From NCBI GenBank assembly GCA_043228905.1, contig JBHGNT010000008.1, positions 16,058,001 to 16,122,000 of the forward strand: DNA of 64,000 nucleotides, written 5' to 3'. Below are positions 1 through 10,250 of the stretch, piece after piece. The position numbers and the translations under genes were made by a program. The notes under the pieces were generated by a model that saw only the letters and a program-made list of their open reading frames with translations, searched no databases and was not told the origin of the DNA. The stretch's first letter is position 1. Each line of letters begins with the position of its first letter. Source of the DNA: Azolla caroliniana (taxonomy: Eukaryota > Polypodiophyta).

Positions 1-1
1 G

Positions 2-361
2 ACGGTTGTGTTGTCAACCACGGAGGCGGAGTACATGGCGGCTGTGGAAGCCGGCAAGGAAATATTATGGATGAAGGACTTTATCGGAGAGCTCAGTATC
101 CGGCAAGATGAATACCATCTCTATTGCGACAGTCAAAGTGCCATCCACCTTGCTAAGAATGCAGCGTACCATTCCAAGACGAAGCACATCCAGCGTAGGT
201 ATCACTGGATCCGGGAGCGAGTAGAAGATCGAGAGTTCGCGCTGACGAAGATCCACACGACCGAGAACGGATCAGATATGTTGACCAAAGTACTGATACC
301 CGACAAGCTGGATGCATGTCAGAAGCGGATCGGACTAGTAAGACATCCCATGCCGAAGTGA
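2..361 (+). CDS. Copia (F1) RNase H C-terminal fragment
   Basis: This is the 3' end of a Ty1/copia pol gene. The frame is already open at the window edge. It carries the RNase H landmarks TEAEYMA, YCDSQSAIHLAKN and KTKHIQRRYHWIRE, then the usual tail with SDMLTKVL, and stops at 359-361. A purine-rich tract (AAGGGGGAG, 361-369) and an LTR follow directly, as expected for the end of a copia element. Only the final ~117 residues are in the window. The frame is unbroken, so the copy may be fairly young. It matches the pol ends of the two F1 elements around 34-47 kb. Confidence 0.9.
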   Translation, partial: TVVLSTTEAEYMAAVEAGKEILWMKDFIGELSIRQDEYHLYCDSQSAIHLAKNAAYHSKTKHIQRRYHWIRERVEDREFALTKIHTTENGSDMLTKVLIPDKLDACQKRIGLVRHPMPK

Positions 362-371
362 AGGGGGAGTT

Positions 372-987
372 TGTTAGGAAACAGGTCCCTCCGGATGGGA
401 AGTGAGAAGCACCATGTTGATGAGCAACTCGGCCGAGGCCGAATCCGGATGTTGCAGACCCGGTGAGAACCGGATGTGGAGTCCCCGGCAACGAAGACCC
501 GGTGAGAACCTCTCATCGGATGGAAGGGACATATATGTAAATATGTTCTAGAGAGCCCATTGGGGCTATATTTGTAAATAGCCCGAAAGTCATATTAGTA
601 TAAATATGACCTAGGGCAAACATGATATAGAAGTTGGTTATGTGATTATCGTTGTTGCGATAATTCTGTGCGTAACAATGTACAGAGAGAGAGAGAGGAC
701 AAGAGAGGAAGAGGTTGTTGCCTCTGTTGTAACCGCCTGGTGGCGAAGCGAGGGAGCAAGAGGTCGTTGCCTCTGTGCCCCATTGTTGTAATTTTGATAT
801 AGTGATATTTTGCAGTCTGAGGGCTGTCGTGGTTTTTCCCATATTTGGGTTTTCCACGTTAACATCCAGTGCACTCTCTTCTCTACTGTTTCGTGTGTAG
901 ATACATCTCTCCACATCTCTGTTTTTTGTGATTGATCCGACGTCTCGGTTGTGGCCGAGCATAGCTTAGATGAGCGTATTCCTATCA
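372..987 (+). repeat. 3' LTR of F1 copia
   Basis: The LTR starts TGTTAGGAAA just after the polypurine tract and ends ...CCTATCA at 987. It matches the F1 LTRs at 37,309-37,894 and 46,421-47,033, including the internal TTGTGGCC and GAGGCAACTACCT-like segments. A CT-rich stretch (658-720) and a purine-rich run lie inside. It abuts a minus-strand copia gag, so the F1 element inserted into that gag. Confidence 0.8.
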
Positions 988-1500
988 AGAAACACCTGCA
1001 CCATTTCGTCCTCCTCAACATTCACGTTGATCGAGGCGAGAGAGTCGTAGATCTCCTTGATTTGGGCTTTATAATCAGCCACAAACTGATCTTTCTGTCG
1101 GACATTGCTGAGCTCCTGCCTGAGCTGCAGCTTCCTGGCCGTTGTGCTAGCGGCAAAAATGCTCTTGAGATTTTCCCACGCGTTCTTTGGCGTCTTAGCA
1201 TCCCGAATATAGCTCAAGAGTTGGTCTCTTTCACAGGACGTGAAGCAGTAAAGAACTCAGCTTGCCGCTCAAGTTGAAAAGTCTCTGTGTGTCGATTCGG
1301 GTGATGTATTGTTAACTCCTTCGACATAACTCTAGTAACCATGACCAAGCAGGTACTGGTGCATCTAGTACGACCAAGATGCATAGTTGCTCCTATCAAG
1401 CTTCTCAGTCAATAGCGAGCTTCCCATTCCTCTGTCCATATTGTTGTCTTATCCTTTCCGAAGACGATAACTTAACTCTGTCTTTATCGCAAGCTTTTAT
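988..1500 (-). pseudogene. Copia (F2-like) gag fragment, truncated
   Basis: On the minus strand this encodes part of a copia Gag (UBN2-like): SYIRDAKTPKNAWENLK, then a TTARKLQLRQEL helix and NVNVEEDEMVQVFL, where it is cut by the F1 LTR at 987/988. The N-terminal part (about 1399-1214) is in another frame, so there is at least one frameshift. The same Gag core recurs at 9,340-8,919, 53,604-53,287 and 62,722-63,000. It lies directly downstream of its own primer-binding site and 5' LTR. Confidence 0.8.
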
Positions 1501-1529
1501 GTCGGTTGCAGAGGAGTCTCAACCCTCGT

Positions 1530-1541
1530 GCTCTGATACCA
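1530..1541 (-). other. tRNA-iMet primer-binding site
   Basis: The minus strand reads TGGTATCAGAGC, the complement of the initiator-Met tRNA 3' end used by most plant copia elements. It sits immediately inside the LTR that ends at 1542. Confidence 0.85.
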
Positions 1542-1972
1542 TGTAAAAGAATACGTGTGCGGAAGCGTATGCATAAGCACACAGAGTACACGGTTCGGTA
1601 GTACGACAGTTCAGTAAAGCACAGAAATCACAGAGAAAGAGAGGGAGAGAGAGAGAGAGAGAGAGCAGAAATACAAAACTATATTCAAAAAATAACTCTC
1701 TGTATGTTCTCTGTTATATATTTCGTGCTCAGTGAGGACCTTTTATACAAGCCCCGACTATTGGGTTGACACAAGTACTGATAGTACTTGACTGCTCATA
1801 ATGACCCTCCTACACTAACTCCCAAAACTATTCCTTACGAGGAATATTGTTCTAAAGGCCTTTCGGTTTAAACACTGCCACGACCATATTTTGCGTACGG
1901 TTTTACGCACCTAGTCTACGTACTGGGTTACGCACCCGTTTACGCACCCAATGTTGAGCTTGTCTCTCAACA
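1542..1972 (-). repeat. 5' LTR of F2-like copia
   Basis: On the minus strand it begins TGTTGAGAGACAAGC at 1972 and ends TTCTTTTACA at 1542, next to the primer site. A GA microsatellite (about 1635-1665) lies in the LTR. The U3 contains repeated GCGTAAA/GTACG words (about 1890-1950). Confidence 0.8.
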
Positions 1973-2300
1973 GGAATGATGTTATTCGACACAGACCCGA
2001 TTCAAATAGTGTCGACCTGATTCAAATACGGGTATATCCGGATACTCTTCGAATGGTTAATAAAGAACCGATTAATGAAAACAGGCATAAGATTACGAAT
2101 GAAAGCGTAGAACGGCAAGTAGACAAGAGACACAATAGAATTAAATTAGAATGCTCAAACTTGTATTACTTCCGTTGTTAATTACATCGATTCCCAGATC
2201 CTTTTATAGGGATCCTGTTGGAAATACAAAATGGTGCCTTACCAGCTATCGGCTATCAATCGGTCCGGATTTGGATCAGTACAACTATTCTAGATTCGTC
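1973..2300 (-). repeat. F4 LTR fragment
   Basis: The minus strand contains CTATAAAAGGATCTGGG followed by ATCGATGTA, and later CTACTTGCCGTTC. The same order of words appears on the plus strand at about 57,710-57,900, so these are two copies of one LTR family with a clear TATA box. No coding region can be attached to it here. Confidence 0.6.
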
Positions 2301-2370
2301 CGTTCCTATAATATGTCCTAATATTTATGCTAATATTATTCACTGACTCGTCCTTGTACATATTAACCCT

Positions 2371-2950
2371 TTGGTTCATACTCCTAGACCAACAACGAAG
2401 ATGGTGCGCGATCTCCAGATCGCTCAGGCCCGAAAGGAAGGTGGGTGTCCATTGCGCAACCGGCGCCCACCCAACGACCTTAGGTGCATGTGGTGCGACA
2501 ATGTCAGCCACATGCGGAGAGACTACGGCGACTCTGCCGAGGCACTGAGGAACAATGTGTTATACCTATGGAATGGTTAGGTACACACGAGTGAAACGTG
2601 GAGGACCCTCGAGATGAACACCAGCCGGGGCGAAATGAAGAGGTTCATGGCTGAGGCGGCGGCACGACATGTCGAAGCCATCCACTACTCGGCATCAGCG
2701 AGTATCTGGGTAGGAAGAGAAAAAGGCACCGGCTCTGGGACCTACACCAGATTTTGGCCGGTTATACTCGACGACTTCTCCAGGAAGAAGCTAAAGAAGG
2801 AGGAGGTGGACTGCGTGGAGAAGCGGGTTCAGGAGGTCACCATATGGGAAAATCCAGTTGACGAGAAAACCGGCTTCATAGAACCCGCATGCCAAAACTA
2901 TGAAGTTCTGGTCGAAGACAAATGAGTGAGGAAGGCCGGAGGGGCAGGTC
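2371..2950 (+). pseudogene. Ty3/gypsy (gypsy-E type) gag/zinc-knuckle fragment
   Basis: This is a degraded region matching the gag-to-protease linker of gypsy-E. Around 2,489-2,530 the words CMWCDNVSHMRRDY resemble a CCHC knuckle whose last cysteine is changed to tyrosine; the related copy at 31,560-31,600 reads CIWCDSTEHDGKDC. A second open block (2,614-2,925) contains RFWPVILDD and VDEKTGFIEPACQNYEVL. Stops at 2,578 and 2,923 show that it is dead. Confidence 0.6.
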
Positions 2951-2989
2951 CTTCGAATCACTACGATTCCCGAGGCGGGCAATGAAAGA

Positions 2990-3760
2990 ATAATGTTGGT
3001 TTGGCTGATCGATAGGAGAAAGAGAAGGGAAAATTCCCAAGCTTCCAGCTAAGCTCGGAAATAGAAAGGACGACGGACTTACGGAAGGTCCTAGAGGAGG
3101 AGGTCCTCGATTCTCGAGTGGAACTCTTGTTATGGGAGGTGTTAGGAATCGTGAAGAAAGAGTTCCACGATTCAATCATCAACCTCATGAAGAGAAAGAG
3201 GCTTTCGACGGAGCCTGAGAATGAGAAGTCGGTCGAGGTCAATCCAAAGCATATCGACGAGGTGGTGGCAAAGGAGGAATATGTTGAAAGCCACTACATG
3301 CGGCCGCATTGTTTGAGAGCGACAATGGAGACCCCAGTTCAGATCGGGGATGTGAAGGAACTAGTAGTGGCTCTGATTGACCATGGATTGGAGATAAATC
3401 TAATGTCGATAGAATTTTACAAGAAGGTTAAATGGCCGATCAATACAAGGCATGGTTGGAAGATACACGCGGCTAACCACGCTATGGAGGAACTTCAGGA
3501 GGCTTGCCCGAATGTAAGGGTGAAGGTTAGGGACGTGGAAATTGATCAACATTTCTTCGTGCAGGAGTCATCCTCCCACCCCATCATACTCAACGAACCA
3601 TACATCACCATGGCTCATATGGAGACAAAGGTGCTAGACAATGGTTCGGCATAGGCAAGGGTAAAGAGCCAGGATGGCTGGCATTCCGTCCAATTCTTGA
3701 CGGTTTGGCCGAACCATGAGCGAAATCAGGACTCTCTCAGTGGAGAAGGCCGAGAGGATT
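2990..3760 (+). pseudogene. Gypsy-E type aspartic protease region
   Basis: This encodes the protease domain of a Ty3/gypsy element. The block with LLLWEVLGIVKKEFHD and LMKRKR is followed by TPVQIGDVKELVVALIDHG (about 3,331-3,390), where DHG replaces the usual D[ST]G active-site triad. Flap-side words EINLMS and FFVQESSSHPIILNEPYIT follow. The same DHG motif is present in the diverged copy at about 32,350, so it is a family trait and not a local mutation. The frame stops at 3,652 (TAG) and the following linker is broken. Confidence 0.75.
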
Positions 3761-3767
3761 TTTAGAG

Positions 3768-4140
3768 ATGGCTATCAAAGCATGGGGCGGCGATAGTCTG
3801 GACAGACACCGGAAACCCCACACTTGTATATTAAATAGGAGATTTTATCCTTCCAAAAATGGAGGCTATAGGATAGTCAACTCGTCGACTGAGAAAAATG
3901 ATGAGTCCAAGAGCAACTACGGGCATGCAGTGGCATGTGCCGTGGAGGCGGTCTCATTCGATGACACCTTCAGAGAGATCGAGAGGGTAGTCGAAGAGGA
4001 TCTAAGCAAAGACTAGATGATTCCGGTCAGTTCGATCGAAATGTATGAAGTCATCGCGGACTTCGGAAGGATGGTCGGATTGGGTTGGATTGTCTGAATC
4101 GACACAAAGTACAACACTGTGAACCGGAAGGTGAGGCCAG
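3768..4140 (+). pseudogene. Gypsy-E type pre-RT linker fragment
   Basis: This acidic region resembles the linker at 32,845-33,195 of gypsy-E (words FREIERVVEEDLSKD and EMYEVIADFGRMVG match EEFAEENS and EMYEIIAEMGLDVL there). Stops at 4,014 and 4,097 break it. No independent function can be assigned. Confidence 0.5.
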
Positions 4141-4640
4141 TTGCAGCACCCTTACTCCGGTTTCAATGGTCGGCCACCTATGCGGACCATATGGCCAAAA
4201 ACCATCTCCAACAAAGATCAAGGCCATTGCAGCTATGAAGGAGGAATGTTAGACGATCACCAAGGTTCGATGGTTCTTAGGGGCCTTGTGCCTTTTATCA
4301 CATCTGGATCTTGCACTATGCACATATTGTCGAGCCACTCTATGGCTTGCTGAAGAAAGGGCGGAGGTTTGAGTGTAGAGAAGAGCACTCGGAGGCGGTT
4401 AGGAGACTGAAGGGAATGTTAATGGCCTCATTGGCCCTCCGGAAAGCCGTGTATAGGACCAACACTCTAATCTATGTGATGGTCGACATGAATGCAATTG
4501 AAATCCTATTAGGTAGTTAACCAGGAGGATGAAGGCGGAACGTGATTCGCCAGATTCCGATTTTGACGCAAAAGTTCTTAGTGAGTGGCAACGAGGATGC
4601 GCCCCAAGTTAAGCGCGAACACTTCTACCCCTCTCGTTCC
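4141..4640 (+). pseudogene. Gypsy-E type RT C-terminus/RNase H start, internally deleted
   Basis: Frame-shifted segments spell the RT thumb-to-RNase H connection: KIKAIAAMKEECLTITKVRWFLGALC, then HYAHIVEPLYGLLKKGRRFEC, then a stretch ending VMVDMNAIEILLGS with a stop at 4,518. The catalytic palm of RT is missing, so about 0.6 kb has been lost between the linker and this point. At 47,035-47,340 the same connection is preserved in gypsy-E. The element is cut near 4,650-4,690, where copia sequence begins. Confidence 0.65.
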
Positions 4641-4679
4641 CTTTAGGCTCCTTCGTTCAAGACCCCGGTGATCCCACCC

Positions 4680-5035
4680 CGATCCAAGGGTTTCTAACAA
4701 GAACATGGCATTGACTTCGACGAGATCTTTTCACCAGTGGTTAAAATGTTGACCCTTCGATTTATTCTCAACGTACGGGGTAGCCGAATACTTGGAGTTG
4801 ATTCAGCTAGATGTTAAAACGACTTTCCTCCATGGTGACCTTGAGGAGGAAATTTATATGGCGTAGCCGAAAGGATTTGTGGTATCCAGCCAACAACATC
4901 TAGTTTGCCAACTCACGAAGAGTCTTTACGGTTTGAAATACGCACCATGGTAGTGGTATAAGAAGTTCAACGACTTCATCCAATCGGTCATCTTCTCAAA
5001 GAGTGATGAGGACCACTACCTCTTCACCAAAACAA
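4680..5035 (+). pseudogene. Copia (F2) reverse transcriptase fragment
   Basis: This is a degenerate copia RT: QEHGIDFDEIFSPVVKM, then LELIQLDVKTTFLHGDLEEEIYM, LVCQLTKSLYGLK and SDEDHYLFTK. There are stops within the frame (for example TAG in the PKGF block at 4,864) and a frameshift near 4,780. The YVDD catalytic motif and most of RNase H are deleted, because sequence jumps directly to the RNase H tail at about 5,035. Confidence 0.75.
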
Positions 5036-5770
5036 CTCAAAATGGGCGAACTTCGGTATGTTCATACGGATTGGCAAGTTGCCAACATCTTCACCAAACC
5101 ACTCGGATCGGACAAGTTGCAGCACTTCACCGAAATGCTTGGTGTTGAGCATCTCGACGTGCCACACTTGAGGGGGAGAACAAGCAAAGACACCGCAACG
5201 GGCAAAGGCAAAGAGACCGCCGACTACGCCGGTAAGGGAAGAGCCGACAAAGGGAGAGACAAGAAGAAGAAAGAAGTCGTGTCAACAAAGGAATTTGACA
5301 CATCCGAAAAAGTTGGAACAAGCGGCAGTGACGGCAGAGTCAACAAGGACAGAGCCGATCGAAAGAAGAAGGCCAAGACCCGGACATGGTCCGATGTGGT
5401 GAAGGGCCTGGAACTGGAAGACGAATCATGAGCGACCGATTCGGATAAGAGTTGGAACGAATCGGAGATAACCGATTCGGTTCAACAGATGGATTCGGAA
5501 GAACCAGATCAACTGAAGGCCAAGCAAACGAGAAGGCAGCGGAAGTCGATGCCAACACGAAGGAATCGACGGGTTGACAGGTGTCGAAGTCACAGCAACG
5601 AGGGAGCTTAATTGGGCCTGTTGAGCAGACAAGCCGACCGAGGAGGTCGAGGTGCACAAAATCAGAAGGGTCGCGGTAAACAGGACCGGACCGAACGAGG
5701 AGCGCTAGCAAGGAGGAGTGACGCTAAAAGGAGCCGAGTGGAAGGTTGACACTACGATCCGACCTCAAGT
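5036..5770 (+). pseudogene. Copia (F2) RNase H end with basic C-terminal extension
   Basis: This begins with the conserved RNase H tail (LRYVHTDWQVANIFTKPLG, then HLRGRT) and continues into a long lysine/arginine-rich extension to the stop at 5,429-5,431. Past this stop the same frame goes on with recognisable sequence (DSEEPDQLKAKQTRRQ, LLSRQADRGGR) that matches a second F2 copy at 27,250-26,803. The extension of roughly 150-200 residues is therefore a real part of the F2 Pol and not random read-through. It ends close to the polypurine tract TTGAGGGGGAG (5,776-5,786). Confidence 0.7.
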
Positions 5771-5786
5771 TGAGCTTGAGGGGGAG

Positions 5787-6200
5787 TGTTGAGCGGCAAG
5801 CTCAACCGGATCCGGATCGGCTGAATAAGCCTGAGCCGGATCGGCATTCAGAAGGATAAGCCGGTGAGCAAGTGAGTCGGTGAGCTGGGGAGCCAGTTAG
5901 CCGGATCAAGCAGTAATAGCAGCCTAGACTACTAGGTAGTTAATGTCTCGTAGTTAGTGTCAAACGCTCGTGTGAGCATTGAAGTACACTGTACTTCTGT
6001 CAGTCCTCTTAGGACTTGTATAAATAGTGTTGTTGAGCATGTTGTATATAGAGAGAACTATTATTGTTTCGATAATAGATTTAACTTGTTCTGCTCTTTC
6101 TTTGTCTCTCCTGCATACCTTCTGTGTATTAATATTTCTCCCTCTTTGTTGCTATCGGGATAAGCCGGTTGTCTAACGCTTCTGCACCTTCGTTTTTACA
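5787..6200 (+). repeat. 3' LTR of F2 copia
   Basis: Starts TGTTGAGCGG right after the polypurine tract and ends TTTTTACA. It matches the F2 LTRs at 9,855-10,250, 26,239-26,659 and 53,924-54,383 in opposite orientation. It contains a possible TATA segment (TTGTATAAATAG, 6,016-6,027). Non-F2 sequence follows, confirming the 3' end. Confidence 0.85.
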
Positions 6201-6399
6201 ATTGCTTTGGGGATGAGATAGATAATCTCCTCCGCCATACTGGTGGGCATCTTTCTTGAGGTCTAGATCTCTTGAACCTCAACCTCAAGAGACAAGATAA
6301 CACTTTCCTAATGAATCTAAAAAAAATCCTTTGAGAGACCACTGGGGCCAGGGCATGCCCCTGTTTGTAGTTCCCTTAGTGTCTCTAAGAGTTCTATTT

Positions 6400-6830
6400 G
6401 AGAAATGGGATTGTCGAGCACTTGTGCCATCTCCTAGGTTACCTTGGGGTTACCCTGTTACCGAGCTCCGTGTTCTGCATCATATGCTTTGTGCAAGGAG
6501 GTCTCAATAATACTACGTTGCAATCTGTAGAATCTCATCCTTTTCCTTTGTTAGTGAGCCTTTCGGTTTGCATAGCCCTTGTATGTGGCCACCACTACCC
6601 TCCCTTGGGAGTCTTGTCCCTGAATAAATGCCAGCTAACCTTGTCATTTGTTCTAGCCCACCATGCCACAACCCTTCTAAACAACATTTGATTCTTCTCC
6701 AACATCCATTCTCTCACCTTCTCCCTCGCTTCCTCCCGCTTAGCTCTAGACCAATTGCAATCTGGGTCTGCCTGTAATAAGTGTTGCCCCACCATTACAA
6801 CCTTCCTTAGATTTGTTTCCATGGCTCTAA
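6400..6830 (-). pseudogene. LINE (non-LTR) linker/RT fragment
   Basis: On the minus strand about 75 residues are open (6,822-6,595). They contain AKREEAREKVREWMLEKNQ and VSWHLFRDKTPKGG, and a further frame reads KDEILQIATQYY. This order resembles the linker between the endonuclease and RT of plant LINEs (a W..GD..SKFF-like segment followed by EI...YY..L). No RT catalytic motif is present, so this is a short remnant. It could be another old coding relic; confidence is moderate. Confidence 0.45.
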
Positions 6831-7040
6831 CCTGCTAAAGGGCCCACTTGGTTTCCTATTGGGAAAAGGTGGAGAGGGCCAATTTTTTCTCCAAATCCTC
6901 ACAGGCCAATCCACCTACAACGTCTCCCACCATATTCTTTGTAGACCTACTTTCACCTCTGCACTTGTTGAGACTCCCCTTGTTGCCGATGGGTGGGTTA
7001 CGGGTTAGCCTCACACTGGTTGATGATTAGAGAATATCCC
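6831..7040. other. No feature recognised
   Basis: A short CT-rich interval between the LINE scrap and the next copia. I see no convincing coding or repeat structure. Confidence 0.5.
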
Positions 7041-8118
7041 TTTTCTTTGCGCGTGAACCGTCTCCTCGGTTCCTTGCTCGGGGAGAGCACGGTCGAGTCT
7101 CCACTACTCGTCGGCTCGTCATCCAATTGACCATTCCAGCTCAACTAATCCGGAGAGACGTCGGACTGTCCGGCTGTTCGGATTCCGTGACACTTCTCTC
7201 TATACCGGATTTGACCGGATCATCTACAGCAATCGGTTCGGCCTCGAGTTCGGGTGGAGAGAAGTAGCAAGAGGCCAATTCATCAAAAACGACATCTCCG
7301 TTGACTCAAACCGCTTTCGATCGGGGGTTATAACATTTATAACCCTTCTTTCATCCGAGTAGCCGACGAGAATGCACTTTTCGGCTTTCGTGTCTAACTT
7401 CCTTCGGTACATGCATATATGCAATGCTACCAAACACCCGAAGGTGTGCCAAATTCGGCTTCTAAAAGAAATATAGTTCGTGCAACGACACCTTTGTCCC
7501 TGCGGATGATATTCGATTCTGGATGTAGACGGCTGTCCAAATTGCTTCGGCCCAATAAAATTTGGTCATGCTTTTCTCCTCAAGCATTGCCCTTGCCACT
7601 TCTACCAACGTCTTGTTCCGATGCTCGGCCATGCCATTCTGCTCCGGTGTGTATCTGCAAGAGAATTCCCATCGGACTCCCTTTGTCTGCAGATAGCTCG
7701 GGAACTGGTCAGAAAAGTACTCTTTTCCACCATCCAATCTTAGACAGTTGATCTTTCTTCCGGTTTCACATTCAACAAGGTTCTTCAAGTTCCGGAAACA
7801 CGAGAAGACTTCACTTTTCTTCTCGATTAGATAGATCCAAGTGTGCTGAGTGAAATTGTCAATGAAGGAGACGAAATACTAACTCCCACCGATGCTCACG
7901 TTTTGAGTTGGTCCCCACACATCCGAATGGATGAGATCAAGCCGGTCCCGGCTTCTATTCTTCTCATTGGGGAATATAATCCTATGCTTCTTCCCGAGCT
8001 GGCAAGATTCACATATCTGGCCTTTCTGGCCACTGAACTTTGGCAGTCCGGAAATTATGTGTTTCGACTGCAGCTCGTGAAGCTTTCGAAAATTGATGTG
8101 GCCGATCTGCTTTGCCAC
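7041..8118 (-). pseudogene. Copia C (F2) integrase and GAG-pre-integrase
   Basis: On the minus strand this gives the pre-integrase zinc region (MAKQIGHINFRKLHEL, then CESCQLGKKHRI), LDLIHSDVWGP (first catalytic D), CLRLDGGKEYFSDQF (second D) and YTPEQNGMAEHRNKTLVE (catalytic E). The C-terminal integrase part (RRKLDTKAEKCILVGY) lies at 7,433-7,224. Frameshifts separate the blocks. RT and RNase H are absent, because the element is truncated near 7,040. Confidence 0.85.
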
Positions 8119-8575
8119 AGGTCGATGTCCGACTCGACCTTCTGCCCTTTCGCAAACATAGCGGTGCCTATATCATTCGTTTCGAGGATAAACATCCTCC
8201 TGTCTCGACGCCCTTGCGCGATGACTCTGCCCTCTTCTTCAATGAAGCACCAAGGTGCGTGAACCGAACCTGCATCCCTTGATTGACAATTTGTCCGACT
8301 GGCACAAGATTCTTTGTGATTGTTGGGATGTGCAAGACGTTCATCAACTTCCCCTTCTGTCTGACATGGTTGGGGGGAATTGATGTGGCCGATCTGCTTT
8401 GCCACAGGTCAATGTCTAACTCGACCTTCTGCCCTTTCGCAAACATAGTGGTGCCTATATCATTCGTTTCGAGGATAAACATCTTCTTGTCTCGACGCCC
8501 TTACGTGATGACTCTGCCCTCTTCTTCAATGAAGCACCCAAGGTGCGTGAACAAAAACCTGCATCCCTTGATTGA
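8093..8575 (-). repeat. Direct tandem duplication inside copia C
   Basis: The segment starting TTGATGTGGCCGATCTG at 8,093 recurs at 8,380 with few differences, a period of 287 bp. The second copy ends about 8,575. It repeats the protease/pre-integrase junction (FILETNDIGT and MFAKGQKVE appear twice on the minus strand). Confidence 0.85.
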
Positions 8576-8800
8576 TGCGGGGTGTCGTCTCCGGTTTCGA
8601 CCTCCCCTGATTGTTCCAGTTTTTCTAGATAAGAAAACCACTCCGCGTGGCTTGTCATATGATGTGACACTCCAGAATCAACATACCATACCTCATTCGG
8701 TTTCGAGATGCTTGTCTTCATCGAACTGGCCTTGTCTTTCATCACAAAGGTCAGGCCCGATCCATTTCCAGAACGAGATCCTTCGAGTCCTTCCACATAG
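8455..8800 (-). pseudogene. Copia C (F2) aspartic protease
   Basis: The minus strand encodes VWYVDSGVSHHMTSHAEWF, the copia protease active site (DSG), followed by the flap-side VETGDDTPH. The frame then runs into the duplicated pre-integrase region. Confidence 0.8.
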
Positions 8801-9700
8801 TGTGACCTTTGTCAGCTTCCCAGTCCGGCCTTGCTGGATTCAGACTTGTCCAAATCGACATGCTTCTTCCAACACTCGCTCTGTGTGTGGCCCTTGTGGC
8901 CACAATACCAACAGTCCATCAGACTCTTCTCCGGCCGGCTTTCGGCACCGCCTTGACTCCCCCTGCTTGTGGAGGGTCTAGAATTGTTGTCGACACCATC
9001 ATTGTGCCTCCAGTTTTGCTCTTGTCGGCCGCTTCCACCGCATGTCGATCCGCCTCTGTGTACAGCATCCTGCGGTCAATGTGCGTGTTGGTTGACGTAG
9101 CCGCGTGGTTCTCCTCTACTAGGAGCATCAACTGTAAGTCGAAAAACGAGGGCGTATTCTCCCTTGTATAGACCGTCGTCCGGAATGCGCCGAATTTTGA
9201 CGTCAGGCCCCCGAGACAAACTTGCACCATCTCATCTTCCTCGATGGTCACGTTGATAGAGGCAAGTGAGTCGCAGATGTCTTTGATCCGGGCCATATAG
9301 TGGTCCACCAACATGTCCTTCTGTCGGACATTGCTCAACTCCTATCGGAGTTGCAGCTTCCAGGTCGTAGTGCTTGCGGCGAAGAACTTCTTCAGGTTTC
9401 CCCAAGCTTCCTTTGGTGTCTTGGCATCCCGGATATGGCTCAACAGCTAATCACCGACACTGGATGCAAAGCAATACATAACTCTGCTTGCCGCTTATTC
9501 CCAAGTCAAGAAGTCCCTATGTGTCGCATCAGGCGTCGTATCGTTAGCTCCATCGACATAACTCCAGTAGTCATGCCGGAGTAGGTACTGGTGCATCTTC
9601 TATGACCAAGATGCGTAGTTGGATCTGTCGAGTTTCTCCATCGAGAGTGAACTAGCCATTCCTCGGCCCATATCCTTCTTCTATCTGTTCTTACCAAGAT
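8801..9700 (-). pseudogene. Copia C (F2) gag with CCHC zinc knuckle
   Basis: The Gag core is open at 9,338-8,919 (SNVRQKDMLVDHYMARIKD, EEDEMVQVCLGGLTSKFGAF, PSFFDLQLMLLVEEN). Downstream, about 8,900-8,850 on the minus strand reads CWYCGHKGHTQSEC, an intact CX2CX4HX4C knuckle. The N-terminal part near 9,430-9,700 is disrupted, including an 88-bp tandem duplication. Confidence 0.85.
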
Positions 9701-9780
9701 GCGTAGTTGGATCTGTCGAGTTTCTCCATCGGGAGTGAACTAGCCATTTCTTGGCCCATATCCTTCTTCTATCTGTTCTT
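9605..9780 (-). repeat. 88-bp tandem duplication near copia C gag start
   Basis: ACCAAGATGCGTAGTTGG begins at 9,605 and again at 9,693. The two copies are nearly identical over the full 88-bp unit. Confidence 0.85.
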
Positions 9781-9842
9781 ACCGGGTGTAAGGGTTTGCC
9801 TTCAAAAAATATTTGTCGGCTGTAGAGGCTCTCAACCCTCGG

Positions 9843-9854
9843 GCTCTGATACCA
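9843..9854 (-). other. tRNA-iMet primer-binding site of copia C
   Basis: The minus strand reads TGGTATCAGAGC directly inside the LTR. Confidence 0.88.
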
Positions 9855-10250
9855 TGTAAACGATAATGTGCAGAAGCTTGTAGACAAACTTATTTATCCA
9901 TATAGCAATAGAAAACAGAGACAAGGTTTAATGGAAGCTTAGGAACAGAGAATACATAGGAGAAACAGAGATAGTAGAAAGCATAAACTCAATTACAAAA
10001 TAACAACACTCTGTACATAGGATGTGCTCAGTGAGCACTCTTTATACAAGTCCACAAGGGACTGACATAAGTACAATGTACTTCAATGCTCATACGAGCG
10101 GCTGACACTGACTACAAGGACCATGACTACCTAGTAGTCTAGAAGCGTAGACCTCTAAACGGCCTACCTGTACACACGTGGGTACAACTCTCTGATCCGG
10201 CTCTAGCTTATCCAGTCGATCCGAATTTGGTTGAGCTTGCTCGCTCAACA
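9855..10250 (-). repeat. 5' LTR of copia C (F2)
   Basis: On the minus strand it runs from TGTTGAGCGA at 10,250 to ...GTTTACA at 9,855 and abuts the primer site. It shares most of its sequence with the F2 LTRs elsewhere in the window (for example the AAGGTTTAATGGAAGCTT segment on the plus strand). Confidence 0.88.
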
